Shown: positions 1-8,262 of the stretch, in pieces
Numbering within the stretch: the stretch's first letter is position 1
How the letters are laid out: every line of letters starts with the position of its first letter
Origin: Paenibacillus thalictri
GTDB lineage: Bacteria > Bacillota > Bacilli > Paenibacillales > NBRC-103111
Assembly (NCBI RefSeq): GCF_004307995.1
Contig: NZ_SIRE01000032.1
Location: 1-64,000 of the forward strand
Length of the DNA: 64,000 bases
Direction: 5' to 3'
The notes under the pieces: model-generated
Databases searched by the model: none
What the model was told of the DNA's origin: nothing
What the model saw: the letters and a program-made list of their open reading frames with translations, nothing else
Program-made: the position numbers and the translations under genes

Positions 1-2812
1 TTTTCAATGCGATGCTCTTCACAACAGGTCCTTCTTTTTTCGACGTTACATCCAGCGAGCTGCTGATCATGTTTTGTTTGCCGTCCATGAACACTGTTGT
101 AATTTTCGATGTGCCGTCTTTGACGCCAACTACCCAGTTGCCCGCTACGTCAGCCGCTTGCGTGTCGCTCGAAGAGACGGACACGATGTTTGACGGTACC
201 GCTACTTCTTCGCCGCTGCTGTTTTTCGCTTTAACTTTCACTTCTTTGGCGAATCCTTTGTAGTTGTCGTACACGTTCTTCGCTGCTCCGCCCGCTGCGT
301 CCCCGGCTTTGAAGTAATCGTCGGTGGCCAGCAAGGTGTTGTTGGATTTATCCAAGTACGCTTCATACGTGATCTTGTTGTTCACGTTGTTTGGATCGAG
401 CACTTCCATCGTTGTCGACAGGTTGTTCACTTCGACGTATTTCTTATCGGCGATCGTAGCTGTTCCCGCCGCATCTTGTTTGTACAAGGTTGCTTTGAAC
501 GTGTAGGATGCCGATTTAGCCAAATCCGTCGTGTAGAATTTGAACGATTTGTCAAAGATGCTGTCTACGCTATCCGACGAGTTTTTCGCCAGTGTAAAGT
601 CTTTCGTGAGTGCTGTGCCGATCGTGTTTGGCTGCATCACGTATTTACGGGCCGATGTGGCATCGTTTTGGTCCACTCTTTGCTTGCTTGCCAGGCTCGT
701 TGCTCCCAAGCTTGCTGCGTCGCCGCTGTTCGCTGTGAGCGAATATCTGACGAGGAATTGGCCGTTGGTGTCGTATTTCATTTCGCTGCCGAATTGGTCG
801 TACACCTTCAGCTTCATTTCATTGTCAGTGCCGGCGATCATATATTTTTTCGGTGTTGTGGAGAACTTAATACCGTCGGCTTTGCGTTCGTCATATACGT
901 TCATGTCCAGCTTCGTGCTTGCCGATGGGTTGTCCTTCAGTTGCACGGTGATCGATGCGGCGCCTTTGTTATCTGCGCTTTGGATCGCAATCATACCTTT
1001 GTGCGCGCCGGAGTTCGAGATCGGCTGGTCAGCGAGCTTGATGCCGCCGCTGGCGAAGATCGTAAATTTGTCTTTGTTGTCATAGATGTCTTGACCGGTC
1101 AGCACGTTGCCCGCTTGGTCTTTTACAACCATCGGCACATACATTTTGCCGTCGACTTCATCGTCGCCTGTGGGTACGTCGCCTTTAGCCAAGTTGTAGT
1201 TGTAGGCGCCGAATTCAAGTGTATTTGGCACACGAGTTGCGCCGATGGCGATTTTTTTCGTTACGGATTCGCCGGTGCCGTTAGCATAGACGCTGATCGT
1301 AATTTCTTTGGCTTTATCCGATACGGAGCGCAGTTTCAAGTCCGCTGCGTCGTCGCCAATTGCGTTATCCACGTAAGCGCCGGTGTCGCCTTCGTTGCCT
1401 TTGGCCAAGTCTCCGTCAGGAATGGTTACAGTGACACCTTGGTTTAACTCGTCTTTGTTTTCGATACGCAAGCCGTATTGGTCATATACTTTGGTATCCA
1501 AGTACGCATAACCGTTGGCGTCGATCGACTCCACTTTGTTGCCGGAGCTGTTCAACAGGTCGCCGACTTCCACTTTGGATACGATACTCTTGTCGCCCAA
1601 CGTAAACGATTTGTTCACTTGTTTGTTGCTGTCTTGATGGATGATCGTCAAGGCGATGATGCTGTTGCGGTCAAGTCCTTCAGGAAGCGTCAGGTAAAAA
1701 GCTTGTTCGCCGCCGATTGGCGTGATCGTGCCGTTGCTTGTGAACACGTCGAATTCGCTGGCCGGCATTTGTGTTTTTACGCCGTATTGGTTGGTCGCTT
1801 TGAAGTCAACGCGCAATTTTTTGCCAGGGTTGTTCGGCAGTGTGTCGCTCGACGTCAAAAACTCGATTTTTTCGATTTTTTCTTTGTTTGTTGCTACTTT
1901 AGCTGTTTTGTTTGCTTCGTCGATGTTTTTCAGGCCGCTCAGTGTGACGGTCCAGTTCGAGTCGTCAAACTTGCTGTCGAACACCAAGGTAGCTGTCATT
2001 TTTTTGTCGTCCCATTTCACTTCGTAGCCACCGTTTACCGCCGCGCCGTTCTTTTGAACGTCGAAGTGAACAAGGGAAGTATCTTCTACTGCGCCGTTTA
2101 ATTTCACGGTCATTTGGTTGGCGTCGGTAGCTTTTAAGGAAGCAATCGCGTATTGGCCGTTAAAATGCGGCACGTATTGCTGTTTGGCTTCGTATGAAGA
2201 AAGTACCAGCAGATCGCGTGTTGCCGCGGTGGTGCCGCCGAATTTGCCGTCTTTGCCGTTTTCCAGCAGTTTATCCTGCAAAGCTACAGTTACGTAACCT
2301 TTCGCCCAGTCGGACACGGTGTCGTCTTTGACGCCTTCGGCTTTTTTCGCCGCTTCTTCTTGTCCTAAACCGCGAACCAGGAAGGTAGCCAGTTGTTCTC
2401 TGGTTACTTCGCCGGCCGGATCGTATTTGTCTGCTGCCACGCCGTCCGTCAGGCCTGCTTTGACGATCGCTTCGATGTAAGGAAGCGCGTAGCCGTTAGC
2501 CGGGTCGGTTGCTTTGACGTCAGCGAAGCTGGATGTTTTTAAGGTGTTGTCCACCGGCAAATCAAACACCAGTGCGGCCACTTTTGCAAACTGCGCACGG
2601 TTCATTTTGTCGGTCAGGCCAAACGTGCCTTCTTTCACACCGTCAAAAATGCCGGCGGAAATCATCGTATCGAATTTTGCCTTCGTTGCTGTGTCCAGGT
2701 CTTTCAAGTCCGTGAAATCACCGGTCGATTTTGGTGCCGCTGCAAGGGCCATCGAAGAAAACATCGAAAAGGCTACAGCCAAGGACAAAATCGTAGATAG
2801 GCTCTTTTTCAT
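1..2812 (-). CDS. S-layer homology (SLH) domain surface protein, 3' part outside window
   Basis: Secreted cell-surface protein, probably bound to the wall by its SLH modules. The first 937 residues are in the window, and the frame stays open to base 1. The start ATG (2810-2812) follows a GGAGGT site at good spacing. Residues 1-25 form a signal peptide (MKKSLSTILSLAVAFSMF, cleavage near ALA-A). Three SLH-like modules follow at about residues 33-83, 92-148 and 160-207, each with the F-x-D or D-W start and the (T/N)R-(E/A/D)-(Q/L) end typical of the family. The rest (about 210-937) is a long, Thr/Asp/Lys-rich, probably beta-rich region with repeated phrases such as VYDQYG and KVYDQFG, suggesting several Ig-like repeats. 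I infer an S-layer or large surface protein. SLH binding to pyruvylated wall polymer is family knowledge. The C-terminal function cannot be judged here. Confidence 0.9.
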   Translation of the reverse strand, partial: MKKSLSTILSLAVAFSMFSSMALAAAPKSTGDFTDLKDLDTATKAKFDTMISAGIFDGVKEGTFGLTDKMNRAQFAKVAALVFDLPVDNTLKTSSFADVKATDPANGYALPYIEAIVKAGLTDGVAADKYDPAGEVTREQLATFLVRGLGQEEAAKKAEGVKDDTVSDWAKGYVTVALQDKLLENGKDGKFGGTTAATRDLLVLSSYEAKQQYVPHFNGQYAIASLKATDANQMTVKLNGAVEDTSLVHFDVQKNGAAVNGGYEVKWDDKKMTATLVFDSKFDDSNWTVTLSGLKNIDEANKTAKVATNKEKIEKIEFLTSSDTLPNNPGKKLRVDFKATNQYGVKTQMPASEFDVFTSNGTITPIGGEQAFYLTLPEGLDRNSIIALTIIHQDSNKQVNKSFTLGDKSIVSKVEVGDLLNSSGNKVESIDANGYAYLDTKVYDQYGLRIENKDELNQGVTVTIPDGDLAKGNEGDTGAYVDNAIGDDAADLKLRSVSDKAKEITISVYANGTGESVTKKIAIGATRVPNTLEFGAYNYNLAKGDVPTGDDEVDGKMYVPMVVKDQAGNVLTGQDIYDNKDKFTIFASGGIKLADQPISNSGAHKGMIAIQSADNKGAASITVQLKDNPSASTKLDMNVYDERKADGIKFSTTPKKYMIAGTDNEMKLKVYDQFGSEMKYDTNGQFLVRYSLTANSGDAASLGATSLASKQRVDQNDATSARKYVMQPNTIGTALTKDFTLAKNSSDSVDSIFDKSFKFYTTDLAKSASYTFKATLYKQDAAGTATIADKKYVEVNNLSTTMEVLDPNNVNNKITYEAYLDKSNNTLLATDDYFKAGDAAGGAAKNVYDNYKGFAKEVKVKAKNSSGEEVAVPSNIVSVSSSDTQAADVAGNWVVGVKDGTSKITTVFMDGKQNMISSSLDVTSKKEGPVVKSIALK

Positions 2813-2967
2813 ATGTGAAGTACCTCCATGTAGTGGGATTTTTTTGATTTGGGCAAAACAAAAAGCAAGCACGAATTGTACGAGTGATGCAACCTGTCAA
2901 CCTGTCGGTGGGGCATCGGATCTATCAGCTCGTCTATCACTATCGCGTCTCGCTTGCTACATGAATG

Positions 2968-2996
2968 AGTATACTATGATTTCATCCGCCGAGTCA
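2968..2996 (-). promoter_or_regulatory. possible sigma-A promoter of the SLH gene
   Basis: Read on the minus strand, TGACTC (2991-2996) and TATACT (2968-2973) are separated by 17 bases. The -10 box is good and the -35 box is weak. This would leave a leader of about 150 bases that contains a direct repeat of GACAGGTT. A strong surface-protein gene could have other promoters, so this is tentative. Confidence 0.35.
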
Positions 2997-3192
2997 TCGC
3001 AAAGAATCTCCCATGGAAGGAATGTCATTGGCAGCCGATCATTTGCCGTGCTTGTCCGCGAAAAATCGCTTGGTGCCTCGCGCGGTTATTGGTTGCGGCG
3101 GGCGCCAGACTGACCCAAATTCATCACGGTTTTTATGCGTGCTGGGCGATATAGCTGTTCGGTGCTTTAAGATATTTCAGGCGCGTTGGATG

Positions 3193-3311
3193 GGAATGAG
3201 CCTGGGGTTCCAACCGCCAATTAAAATCATGGCCCTTGAAATGAAATACGAAAAGGGTCGGGCCATGATTTTAAACGCGGCCGCTTCGCTTTTCCACCCC
3301 AGGCTCATTCC
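3193..3311. repeat. nested inverted repeat, about 119 bases
   Basis: The outer arms GGAATGAGCCTGGGG (3193-3207) and CCCCAGGCTCATTCC (3297-3311) are perfect 15-base complements. The inner arms TTAAAATCATGGCCC (3221-3235) and GGGCCATGATTTTAA (3260-3274) are also perfect 15-base complements. The element could fold as one long two-tier hairpin in RNA or a cruciform in DNA. It has no T-run on either side, so it is not a standard terminator. It could be a MITE-like element or an orphan structured RNA. Confidence 0.85.
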
Positions 3312-3569
3312 TTGGCTCTACGTCGTGCTCATTTGCAACTTAAAGTATGAACCCTACTGGCGCTGCGCGCGGCTGGGTTGGCCGAACTTAGCGTCTCAAT
3401 TGCTGATGTAATCCGGCAACCTCGCGCGGCAGATGTACCCCAGTAAAAAAACCTATAGCAAAACCTTAAGATAAAATGCACCGCTTTGATATCCAGCAGT
3501 GCAGAATCCACACCTACTTAGTTTTGCTTTCATCGTATCGAGTGCTTTAGTTAGATTAATGAATAGCGC

Positions 3570-3668
3570 GGGTAACCTTGGCTACTTGACTGGTCCTTTT
3601 GCTTACGATTGTTTCTTGCAGGGTAACCTTGTTATTGGCTAGTCCTTTTCTTTGCGATTGTTCCCGCA
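3570..3668. repeat. two-copy imperfect tandem repeat, about 50 bases per unit
   Basis: Unit 1 (3570-3620) and unit 2 (3621-3668) both begin GGGTAACCTTG, contain a GTCCTTTT core followed by a CGATTGTT block, and end near GCA. They differ by a few substitutions and small indels. There is no coding frame. The pair sits just upstream (plus-strand sense) of the terminator at 3674-3718. Confidence 0.75.
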
Positions 3669-3673
3669 GGGAA

Positions 3674-3718
3674 TAAAAAAAGCATCCTCAGCCTTTCTTA
3701 ATGAAAGGTGAGAATGCT
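3674..3718 (-). terminator. intrinsic terminator after the nfeD-floA operon
   Basis: On the minus strand a stem of AGCATTCTCACCTTTC with GAAAGGCTGAGGATGCT and loop ATTAA is followed by a run of seven T. It lies about 30 bases after the stop of the proline-rich membrane protein, so it ends that operon. Confidence 0.85.
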
Positions 3719-3746
3719 TCATGGCGAATGTCTTGCTACTGAAAGA

Positions 3747-4349
3747 CTATCTGCGATAAGGGCGTTTGGCGCGAGGCGGGCCTAATATCTCCGCCCACAT
3801 TACGCCTTCGATCTGCCGTGAGGCCGCCATATTCGGCGTTAGAAGCGGCGGAACCGCGGCGGAACCGGAAGGCTGTGCCGAAACCGCAGGGCCGTCTAAA
3901 GGGCTTTCAGGCACGTCAAACGCGTCGGTTATGCCCGAAGCCGGAACACGTTGCGTCAAGTCGGCCGAAATCGTACCCGAAGCACCGGATGGCCTTGTCG
4001 ATGACGGGCGTTGTCCCGCAACCATCGGCCGTGTCTCCGACCGGGAAGCATCATTTGGACGCAGCTCGCGGTTTGCAGGCCGTTCGGTGTTCTGTCGCAG
4101 GATCATAGGCCGCTCCGTTCGCTCCTGCTCAGCATCCGGACGGCGTGCTTCTGCAGAACGGTCCGCGGCCGCAGTCGGCCGTTTGGACGACAGCGGCACC
4201 CGCGGCTTCGGTTCACCGCCGAAAGGCGGCATCCCGCCTCGCGGCGGCTGCCCGGATCCGGACTTCCGTTTGCTGCGGAAAACCGTATAGATCGCGTATA
4301 TAATCAGCAGGAGATACCAATTTTGCAGCAAAAATTGAATTAGATTCAT
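3747..4349 (-). CDS. proline-rich protein with N-terminal membrane anchor, unknown function
   Basis: Unrecognised 200-residue protein, third gene after nfeD and floA. Residues 3-24 (LIQFLLQNWYLLLIIYAIYTVF) form one transmembrane segment, followed by a basic RSKRK stop and a long low-complexity tail rich in Pro, Arg, Ser and Ala, probably disordered and cytoplasmic. There is no enzymatic motif. The start ATG has a GGAAGGAGCG site. It lies 53 bases after floA with no terminator between, so it is probably co-transcribed and could act with flotillin assemblies. In Bacillus subtilis the third gene of the equivalent operon is yqfB. I see no clear similarity, so I do not use that name. The role is inference from position only. 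Confidence 0.75.
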   Translation of the reverse strand: MNLIQFLLQNWYLLLIIYAIYTVFRSKRKSGSGQPPRGGMPPFGGEPKPRVPLSSKRPTAAADRSAEARRPDAEQERTERPMILRQNTERPANRELRPNDASRSETRPMVAGQRPSSTRPSGASGTISADLTQRVPASGITDAFDVPESPLDGPAVSAQPSGSAAVPPLLTPNMAASRQIEGVMWAEILGPPRAKRPYRR

Positions 4350-4402
4350 GTTCTCACGCTCCTTCCGCGCCGGGATCGGAGTAATGCCGGAGCATTACCT
4401 CC

Positions 4403-5392
4403 TTATTGTTCCTTATCCGTTTTGTTCGGATCGGCCGCTTTGCTGAGCGAAGAACGCATCTGCGTATCCGCATCGATGTTTTTGTAATTCATGTAATCCA
4501 TAACTCCGAGTTTTCCATCCTTTAATGCATCGGCCATAGCCAGCGGCACCTGAGACTCCGATTCGACCACCTTCGCCCTCATCTCCACAACACGCGCTTT
4601 CATCTCTTGCTCTTGGGCAACCGCCATAGCGCGGCGTTCCTCCGCTTTTGCTTGAGCGATGCGTTTATCGGCTTCCGCTTGTTCCGTTTGCAGCTGGGCG
4701 CCGATATTTTTGCCCACATCCACGTCGGCAATATCGATCGACAAGATTTCAAATGCCGTACCGGCGTCAAGTCCTTTTCCAAGTACAGTACGGGAAATCA
4801 TATCCGGATTTTCCAGTACGTCTTTATGCGAGCTGGATGAACCAACCGTTGTAACGATCCCTTCGCCTACGCGGGCGATAATCGTTTCTTCACCGGCGCC
4901 GCCGACAAGCCGGTCGATATTGGCGCGTACGGTAACTCTGGCGATAACTTTAACTTCAATCCCGTTTTTGGCTACGGCGGATACCGTCGGCGTCTCAATG
5001 ACGCGCGGATTAACGCTCATTTGTACAGCTTGAAGCACGTCGCGGCCGGCAAGATCGATGGCTGCAGCCCGTTCGAACGGCAGTTCAATGTTGGCTCGAT
5101 GCGCGGCGATCAGCGCATTGACCACGCGGTCCACGTTACCGCCTGCCAGAAAGTGGCTTTCCAATTGATTAATCGTAAGCGTTATCCCGGCCTTAGTAGC
5201 CTTAATCATCGGATTAACGATTCGACTTGGAATAACACGGCGCAGCCTCATTGCAATCAGCGTGATAATTCCAATGCGGACCCCGGACGCGAGCGCCGAA
5301 ACCCACAACATAATCGGCACAAAACTTAAAAACACCCATAACACGATAATGACAAGCACGGCAATAAGCAGCAAATATACGATTGGATCCAT
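4403..5392 (-). CDS. floA: flotillin-like membrane scaffold protein FloA
   Basis: FloA (YqfA) organises functional membrane microdomains and is linked to membrane fluidity and stress responses. The 329-residue length is normal for the family. A hydrophobic hairpin occupies residues 1-45 (MDPIVYLLLIAVLVIIVLWVFL onward). A PHB-like region runs from about 50 to 215, and an Ala/Glu/Lys/Gln-rich coiled coil (QTEQAEADKRIAQAKAEERRA) from about 230 to 290. The start ATG follows GGGAGGAATGTGA. It sits 92 bases after nfeD in the same direction. The nfeD-floA pair is conserved and in B. subtilis belongs to the sigma-W regulon, which matches the promoter seen before nfeD here. Confidence 0.95.
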   Translation of the reverse strand: MDPIVYLLLIAVLVIIVLWVFLSFVPIMLWVSALASGVRIGIITLIAMRLRRVIPSRIVNPMIKATKAGITLTINQLESHFLAGGNVDRVVNALIAAHRANIELPFERAAAIDLAGRDVLQAVQMSVNPRVIETPTVSAVAKNGIEVKVIARVTVRANIDRLVGGAGEETIIARVGEGIVTTVGSSSSHKDVLENPDMISRTVLGKGLDAGTAFEILSIDIADVDVGKNIGAQLQTEQAEADKRIAQAKAEERRAMAVAQEQEMKARVVEMRAKVVESESQVPLAMADALKDGKLGVMDYMNYKNIDADTQMRSSLSKAADPNKTDKEQ

Positions 5393-5484
5393 TCACATTC
5401 CTCCCGAAAATAAGTTCAGTGCGGACAAAGCAAGCCGGATGTTTCCAGTTTCGCTATAACCGGCTTATCTTAAACATCCTTTCC

Positions 5485-6855
5485 TTACACCTTTCTCGCA
5501 ACAACAACGCGAACTCCTTCCACGCCGACCACATAAATGTCCGTTTGCGCGGGAATGAATTCTCCATTCGTCACAACATCCACCCGTTGTCCTTGAAACA
5601 ACGCCGTTCCGGCCGGTCTGAGCGGGGTGATCGCCGTACCCGGCTGCCCAAGCAAGCCCATCTTCGACGGAGTGGACACATAACCTTGCTCCGTCCGCAG
5701 CTCATCCCGCAAAATAAATTTGTTCCACACTCCGCGGTGTTTGAACAACCTGACCACGATGATAATGATCACCAGCGCGATAGCCGCGGCGATGCCCAGC
5801 GAGATTACAGCGCTAGCCGTATTGTATGCGGCCATGACGACACTGCCGAACAAGCACAGTATGCCCGCTACGCCCAGCAAGCCGAAGCTGGAGACGAATA
5901 ATTCCAGTATCAGCAAAACGATGCCGAGTGCAAAAAGCGCCAGTTCCTCTCCTCCCGCAAAGCCGGCGATGTAATGTCCGAAGAAATACAAGCCGAAACC
6001 GACAAGACCCAAGATCCCCGGCAGCCCGAATCCCGGCACGAACAATTCGATCGCCACACCGGCAATGCCGATGACAAGCAGAAGTGTTGCGATGTACGGT
6101 TGCACGAGAAAACGGGCCAATGTTTCAGCGGGTGATGGAGAAATCATCAACTCAGGATGATGATCCGCGTTCAAAAAATGTTTGACCTCTTGCAAGTTTT
6201 TGGCGACCCGGTCGGCGTAACCGACTGCATAAGCTTCTTCCGCGGTCAAGCTGACTAATTCCCCTTGCTGAACGGTACGGTTCAGCCCTGGCAAAGATAC
6301 TCCGACATTTTTGTCGACCATCGCTTCCGCGATTCGCGGATCGCGCTGTCTCAGCTCCGCCGCGGAACGCATTTCGCTTGCCCAATGCGACACCACCTTG
6401 GCGCTTTCCACCTCGCGGCCCGTTCCGTCCACAACAGCGGCCGATCCGATAGAGCTGCCCGGCTCCATCATGATGACACCAGCGTTCAGCGCAATATAAC
6501 TGCCGGCCGATACCGCCTTGCCATGAACAAACGCAACCGTCGGGATTTGGCTGCCGCGAACCAGTTCGCCGATTTCCTCCGCCGTATCAACCCTGCCGCC
6601 AAGTGTGTTGATATCCAGCACAATGTACATCGCGCCGGCTTCCTCCGCTTCGCGGAATGCCCGCTGCATAAACTTGTACAAGCCGCTTTCAATCGATTGA
6701 TGCACGGGAATGACGGCGACCGGCGCACTTCCCGCCGTATTCGGCGAAACCGGCATGTCCCGCGGCGCGGCGGCAACCGAAGTTAACGGGAACACAGCCC
6801 CAATCAACAGCCACAACGCCAGAATAGGCCGAAAAAATGTAAACGATGAAAACAC
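5485..6855 (-). CDS. long-form NfeD (YqeZ-type) membrane serine protease-like protein
   Basis: NfeD long forms carry a ClpP-class serine protease domain, a membrane domain and a C-terminal OB-fold, and work with flotillins. I start at GTG 6853-6855 because GGAGGG lies 6 bases upstream and a signal peptide follows at once (FSSFTFFRPILALWLLIGAVF). The frame runs 28 codons further up without a better site. In this numbering (456 residues) the protease-like part spans about 45-235. S116 (in GKAVSAGSYIAL) is the likely nucleophile and K153 (ESAKVV) a candidate general base. Several transmembrane helices lie at about 250-390, and the OB-fold at about 395-456. It is the first gene of the nfeD-floA operon behind a sigma-W-type promoter. 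Confidence 0.92.
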   Translation of the reverse strand: MFSSFTFFRPILALWLLIGAVFPLTSVAAAPRDMPVSPNTAGSAPVAVIPVHQSIESGLYKFMQRAFREAEEAGAMYIVLDINTLGGRVDTAEEIGELVRGSQIPTVAFVHGKAVSAGSYIALNAGVIMMEPGSSIGSAAVVDGTGREVESAKVVSHWASEMRSAAELRQRDPRIAEAMVDKNVGVSLPGLNRTVQQGELVSLTAEEAYAVGYADRVAKNLQEVKHFLNADHHPELMISPSPAETLARFLVQPYIATLLLVIGIAGVAIELFVPGFGLPGILGLVGFGLYFFGHYIAGFAGGEELALFALGIVLLILELFVSSFGLLGVAGILCLFGSVVMAAYNTASAVISLGIAAAIALVIIIIVVRLFKHRGVWNKFILRDELRTEQGYVSTPSKMGLLGQPGTAITPLRPAGTALFQGQRVDVVTNGEFIPAQTDIYVVGVEGVRVVVARKV

Positions 6856-6962
6856 GCTTATCCCTCCGTTTCCGCTGCCTGCATAAGAACGGTCGGCAGC
6901 CGCTTTGACAGCCATTTTTCGCGGAGACTGCACGGGCACATATTACTCCCGTTATTAGTGTA

Positions 6963-6988
6963 TACGAAATTGCGGCAAAACTGTTTCA
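6963..6988 (-). promoter_or_regulatory. sigma-W-type (ECF) promoter of nfeD-floA
   Basis: On the minus strand TGAAAC (6983-6988) and CGTA (6963-6966, within CGTATA) are separated by exactly 16 bases. This is the classic extracytoplasmic sigma-W arrangement. It lies about 108 bases before the GTG start of nfeD and downstream of the yqeY terminator. Known sigma-W control of the homologous B. subtilis operon supports it. Confidence 0.85.
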
Positions 6989-7006
6989 AATTATGTTATT
7001 TTGCAA

Positions 7007-7036
7007 TAAAAAAACACTTCCCGTGACAGGAAGTGT
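7007..7036 (-). terminator. intrinsic terminator after rpsU-yqeY
   Basis: On the minus strand ACACTTCC pairs with GGAAGTGT (7014-7036) and is followed by a run of T (7007-7014). It lies 12 bases after the yqeY stop and separates this operon from nfeD-floA. Confidence 0.9.
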
Positions 7037-7048
7037 CTTTCTTTTGCA

Positions 7049-7492
7049 TTATGATAAGCTTTGCTGTACAAGCTGGTTAATCAGCTTGCCGTCAGCACGT
7101 CCTTTTACCTTAGGCATTAAAGCGCCCATAACTTTCCCCATGTCCGCTTTAGAAGAAGCACCCACTTCTTGGATGGTCTGCTGTACAATGGCTTTAACTT
7201 CTTCTTCAGACAACTGCTGCGGCATGTATACGGCCAGGATATCAAGCTCTGCTTTAAGCCCATCGGCTAAATCGGAACGGCCGGCTTTTTCAAATTCATG
7301 GAGGGAGTCTCTTCGCTGTTTGATCTCCCGATTTAGAACGTCAAGCACTTCGCTGTCATCTAAGGTTCTGCGCTGGTCAATCTCGATATTCTTGATTGAA
7401 GCCCGAACCATACGGATTACGGAGAGTTTAAACTTGTCTTGACTCTTCATCGCTTGCTTCATATCTTCGTTCAATCTCTCGCTTAAGCTCAT
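7049..7492 (-). CDS. yqeY: GatB/YqeY domain protein
   Basis: 147-residue protein of the YqeY family, all-helical and related to the tRNA-binding tail of GatB. Its precise role is unsettled. Visible family features are MSLSERLNEDMKQAMKSQDK at the N-terminus and the central FEKAGRSDLADGLKAELDIL followed by YMPQQLSEEEV. The C-terminal MGKVMGALMPKVKGRADG segment is the conserved K-GRADG block. The start ATG has an AGGAGG site 12 bases upstream. It lies 16 bases after rpsU, the usual Bacillota pair. Confidence 0.95.
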   Translation of the reverse strand: MSLSERLNEDMKQAMKSQDKFKLSVIRMVRASIKNIEIDQRRTLDDSEVLDVLNREIKQRRDSLHEFEKAGRSDLADGLKAELDILAVYMPQQLSEEEVKAIVQQTIQEVGASSKADMGKVMGALMPKVKGRADGKLINQLVQQSLS

Positions 7493-7508
7493 TTAACCTA
7501 AAATCCTC

Positions 7509-7682
7509 CTAGAACTTTCTCTTGCGAGCAGCCTCGGATTTTTTCTTGCGCTTTACGCTTGGCTTCTCGTAATGCTTCCGCTTTTTAACTTCTGCTAAAA
7601 CGCCATCCTTAGCGATGGAACGCTTAAAGCGGCGAAGTGCAGCATCTATCGTTTCATTCTTGCGAACTCGAGTTTCTGACAC
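7509..7682 (-). CDS. rpsU: 30S ribosomal protein S21
   Basis: 57-residue S21, a small-subunit protein near the anti-Shine-Dalgarno region. I start at GTG 7680-7682, preceded by GGAGGGAGGG. The protein then begins VSETRVRKNETIDAALRRFKR and ends KPSVKRKKKSEAARKRKF, matching the family along its full length. The longer frame with MICFFIVLDG upstream is not needed. It has its own near-consensus promoter and is co-transcribed with yqeY. Confidence 0.97.
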   Translation of the reverse strand: MSETRVRKNETIDAALRRFKRSIAKDGVLAEVKKRKHYEKPSVKRKKKSEAARKRKF

Positions 7683-7745
7683 CAGTTTTCCCTCCCTCCG
7701 AAACAGACCGTCCAAGACGATAAAAAAACAAATCACTCAAACTTA

Positions 7746-7775
7746 ATTATATGTGAAAAAGAAAGTGGGTGTCAA
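7746..7775 (-). promoter_or_regulatory. sigma-A promoter of rpsU-yqeY
   Basis: On the minus strand TTGACA (7770-7775), an 18-base spacer and TATAAT (7746-7751) give both hexamers in exact consensus. It ends about 64 bases before the rpsU GTG. Confidence 0.9.
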
Positions 7776-7795
7776 CCTATGGAATGAAGTATCTG

Positions 7796-8140
7796 TTACT
7801 TACCGTTCAGAGGGCCCAATTTTTCCCCTCCAAGCACGTGAACATGCAGGTGGAACACAACTTGTCCGCCGTCGGAACCGCAATTATTCACCAGTCTGTA
7901 CCCGGTCTCGGCAATGCCGGTTTCAGCCGCTACCTGCTGAGCGGCACGCAGCACTTCGCCCATAAGTCCCCAATCTTCCGGCCCCACATCGTTTATCGAA
8001 GCGATATGTTTCTTCGGAATGACAAGCGCATGGACCGGAGCCGCGGGTTGAATGTCGTGAAATGCGATGACATGTTCGTTCTCGAACAGTTTCTTGGAAG
8101 GAATCGTTCCCTCGACAATTTTACAAAAGATACAATCCAT
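7796..8140 (-). CDS. HIT family nucleotide hydrolase/transferase
   Basis: 114-residue histidine-triad protein, likely a purine-nucleoside phosphoramidase or dinucleotide hydrolase (Hit/HinT type). I start at ATG 8138-8140, just after AAGGGGGGAGAG. The first residues MDCIFCKIVEGTIPS are typical, with the CxxC-like metal-binding start. The triad H97-L-H99-V-H101 (FHLHVHVLGG) is intact. Its stop at 7796 lies just upstream of the rpsU promoter, so it is not required for rpsU expression. Upstream are two 14-base direct repeats (8166-8179 and 8207-8220). Confidence 0.95.
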   Translation of the reverse strand: MDCIFCKIVEGTIPSKKLFENEHVIAFHDIQPAAPVHALVIPKKHIASINDVGPEDWGLMGEVLRAAQQVAAETGIAETGYRLVNNCGSDGGQVVFHLHVHVLGGEKLGPLNGK

Positions 8141-8165
8141 ATTTTCTCTCCCCCCTTCCCTGTCA

Positions 8166-8220
8166 CGCAAAAAGAAAATGTCTTTCTACATCATACCTAA
8201 TTTTTCCGCAAAAAGAAAAT
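8166..8220. repeat. 14-base direct repeat before the HIT gene
   Basis: CGCAAAAAGAAAAT occurs at 8166-8179 and again at 8207-8220, 41 bases apart, in the region between the HIT gene and the divergent TetR-oxidoreductase gene. It might be a protein-binding pair or chance in an A-rich stretch. Confidence 0.5.
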
Positions 8221-8262
8221 CCGTAGTCTGTAAAATTATGTGACAATACGGCAAAACTTTTT

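Larger units (their letters stand above)
2813..3673. other. long gene-free stretch upstream of the SLH gene
   Basis: About 860 bases with no convincing gene. Short open frames on both strands (for example 3013-3411 plus and 3329-3511 minus) have no ribosome binding site and no recognisable protein family. The stretch holds the SLH leader and promoter, a nested inverted repeat (3193-3311) and a two-copy tandem repeat (3570-3668), described separately. I saw no riboswitch core I could name. Confidence 0.6.

Noticed and set aside
12..2101. Several plus-strand ORFs (up to 323 codons) opposite the S-layer gene
   Set aside because: They are the antisense of a clear SLH protein, lack ribosome binding sites and have Cys/Val/Phe-rich, non-protein-like composition.
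3013..3411. 132-codon plus-strand ORF in the gap before the S-layer gene
   Set aside because: No ribosome binding site, spans the nested palindrome, and its translation resembles no protein family.
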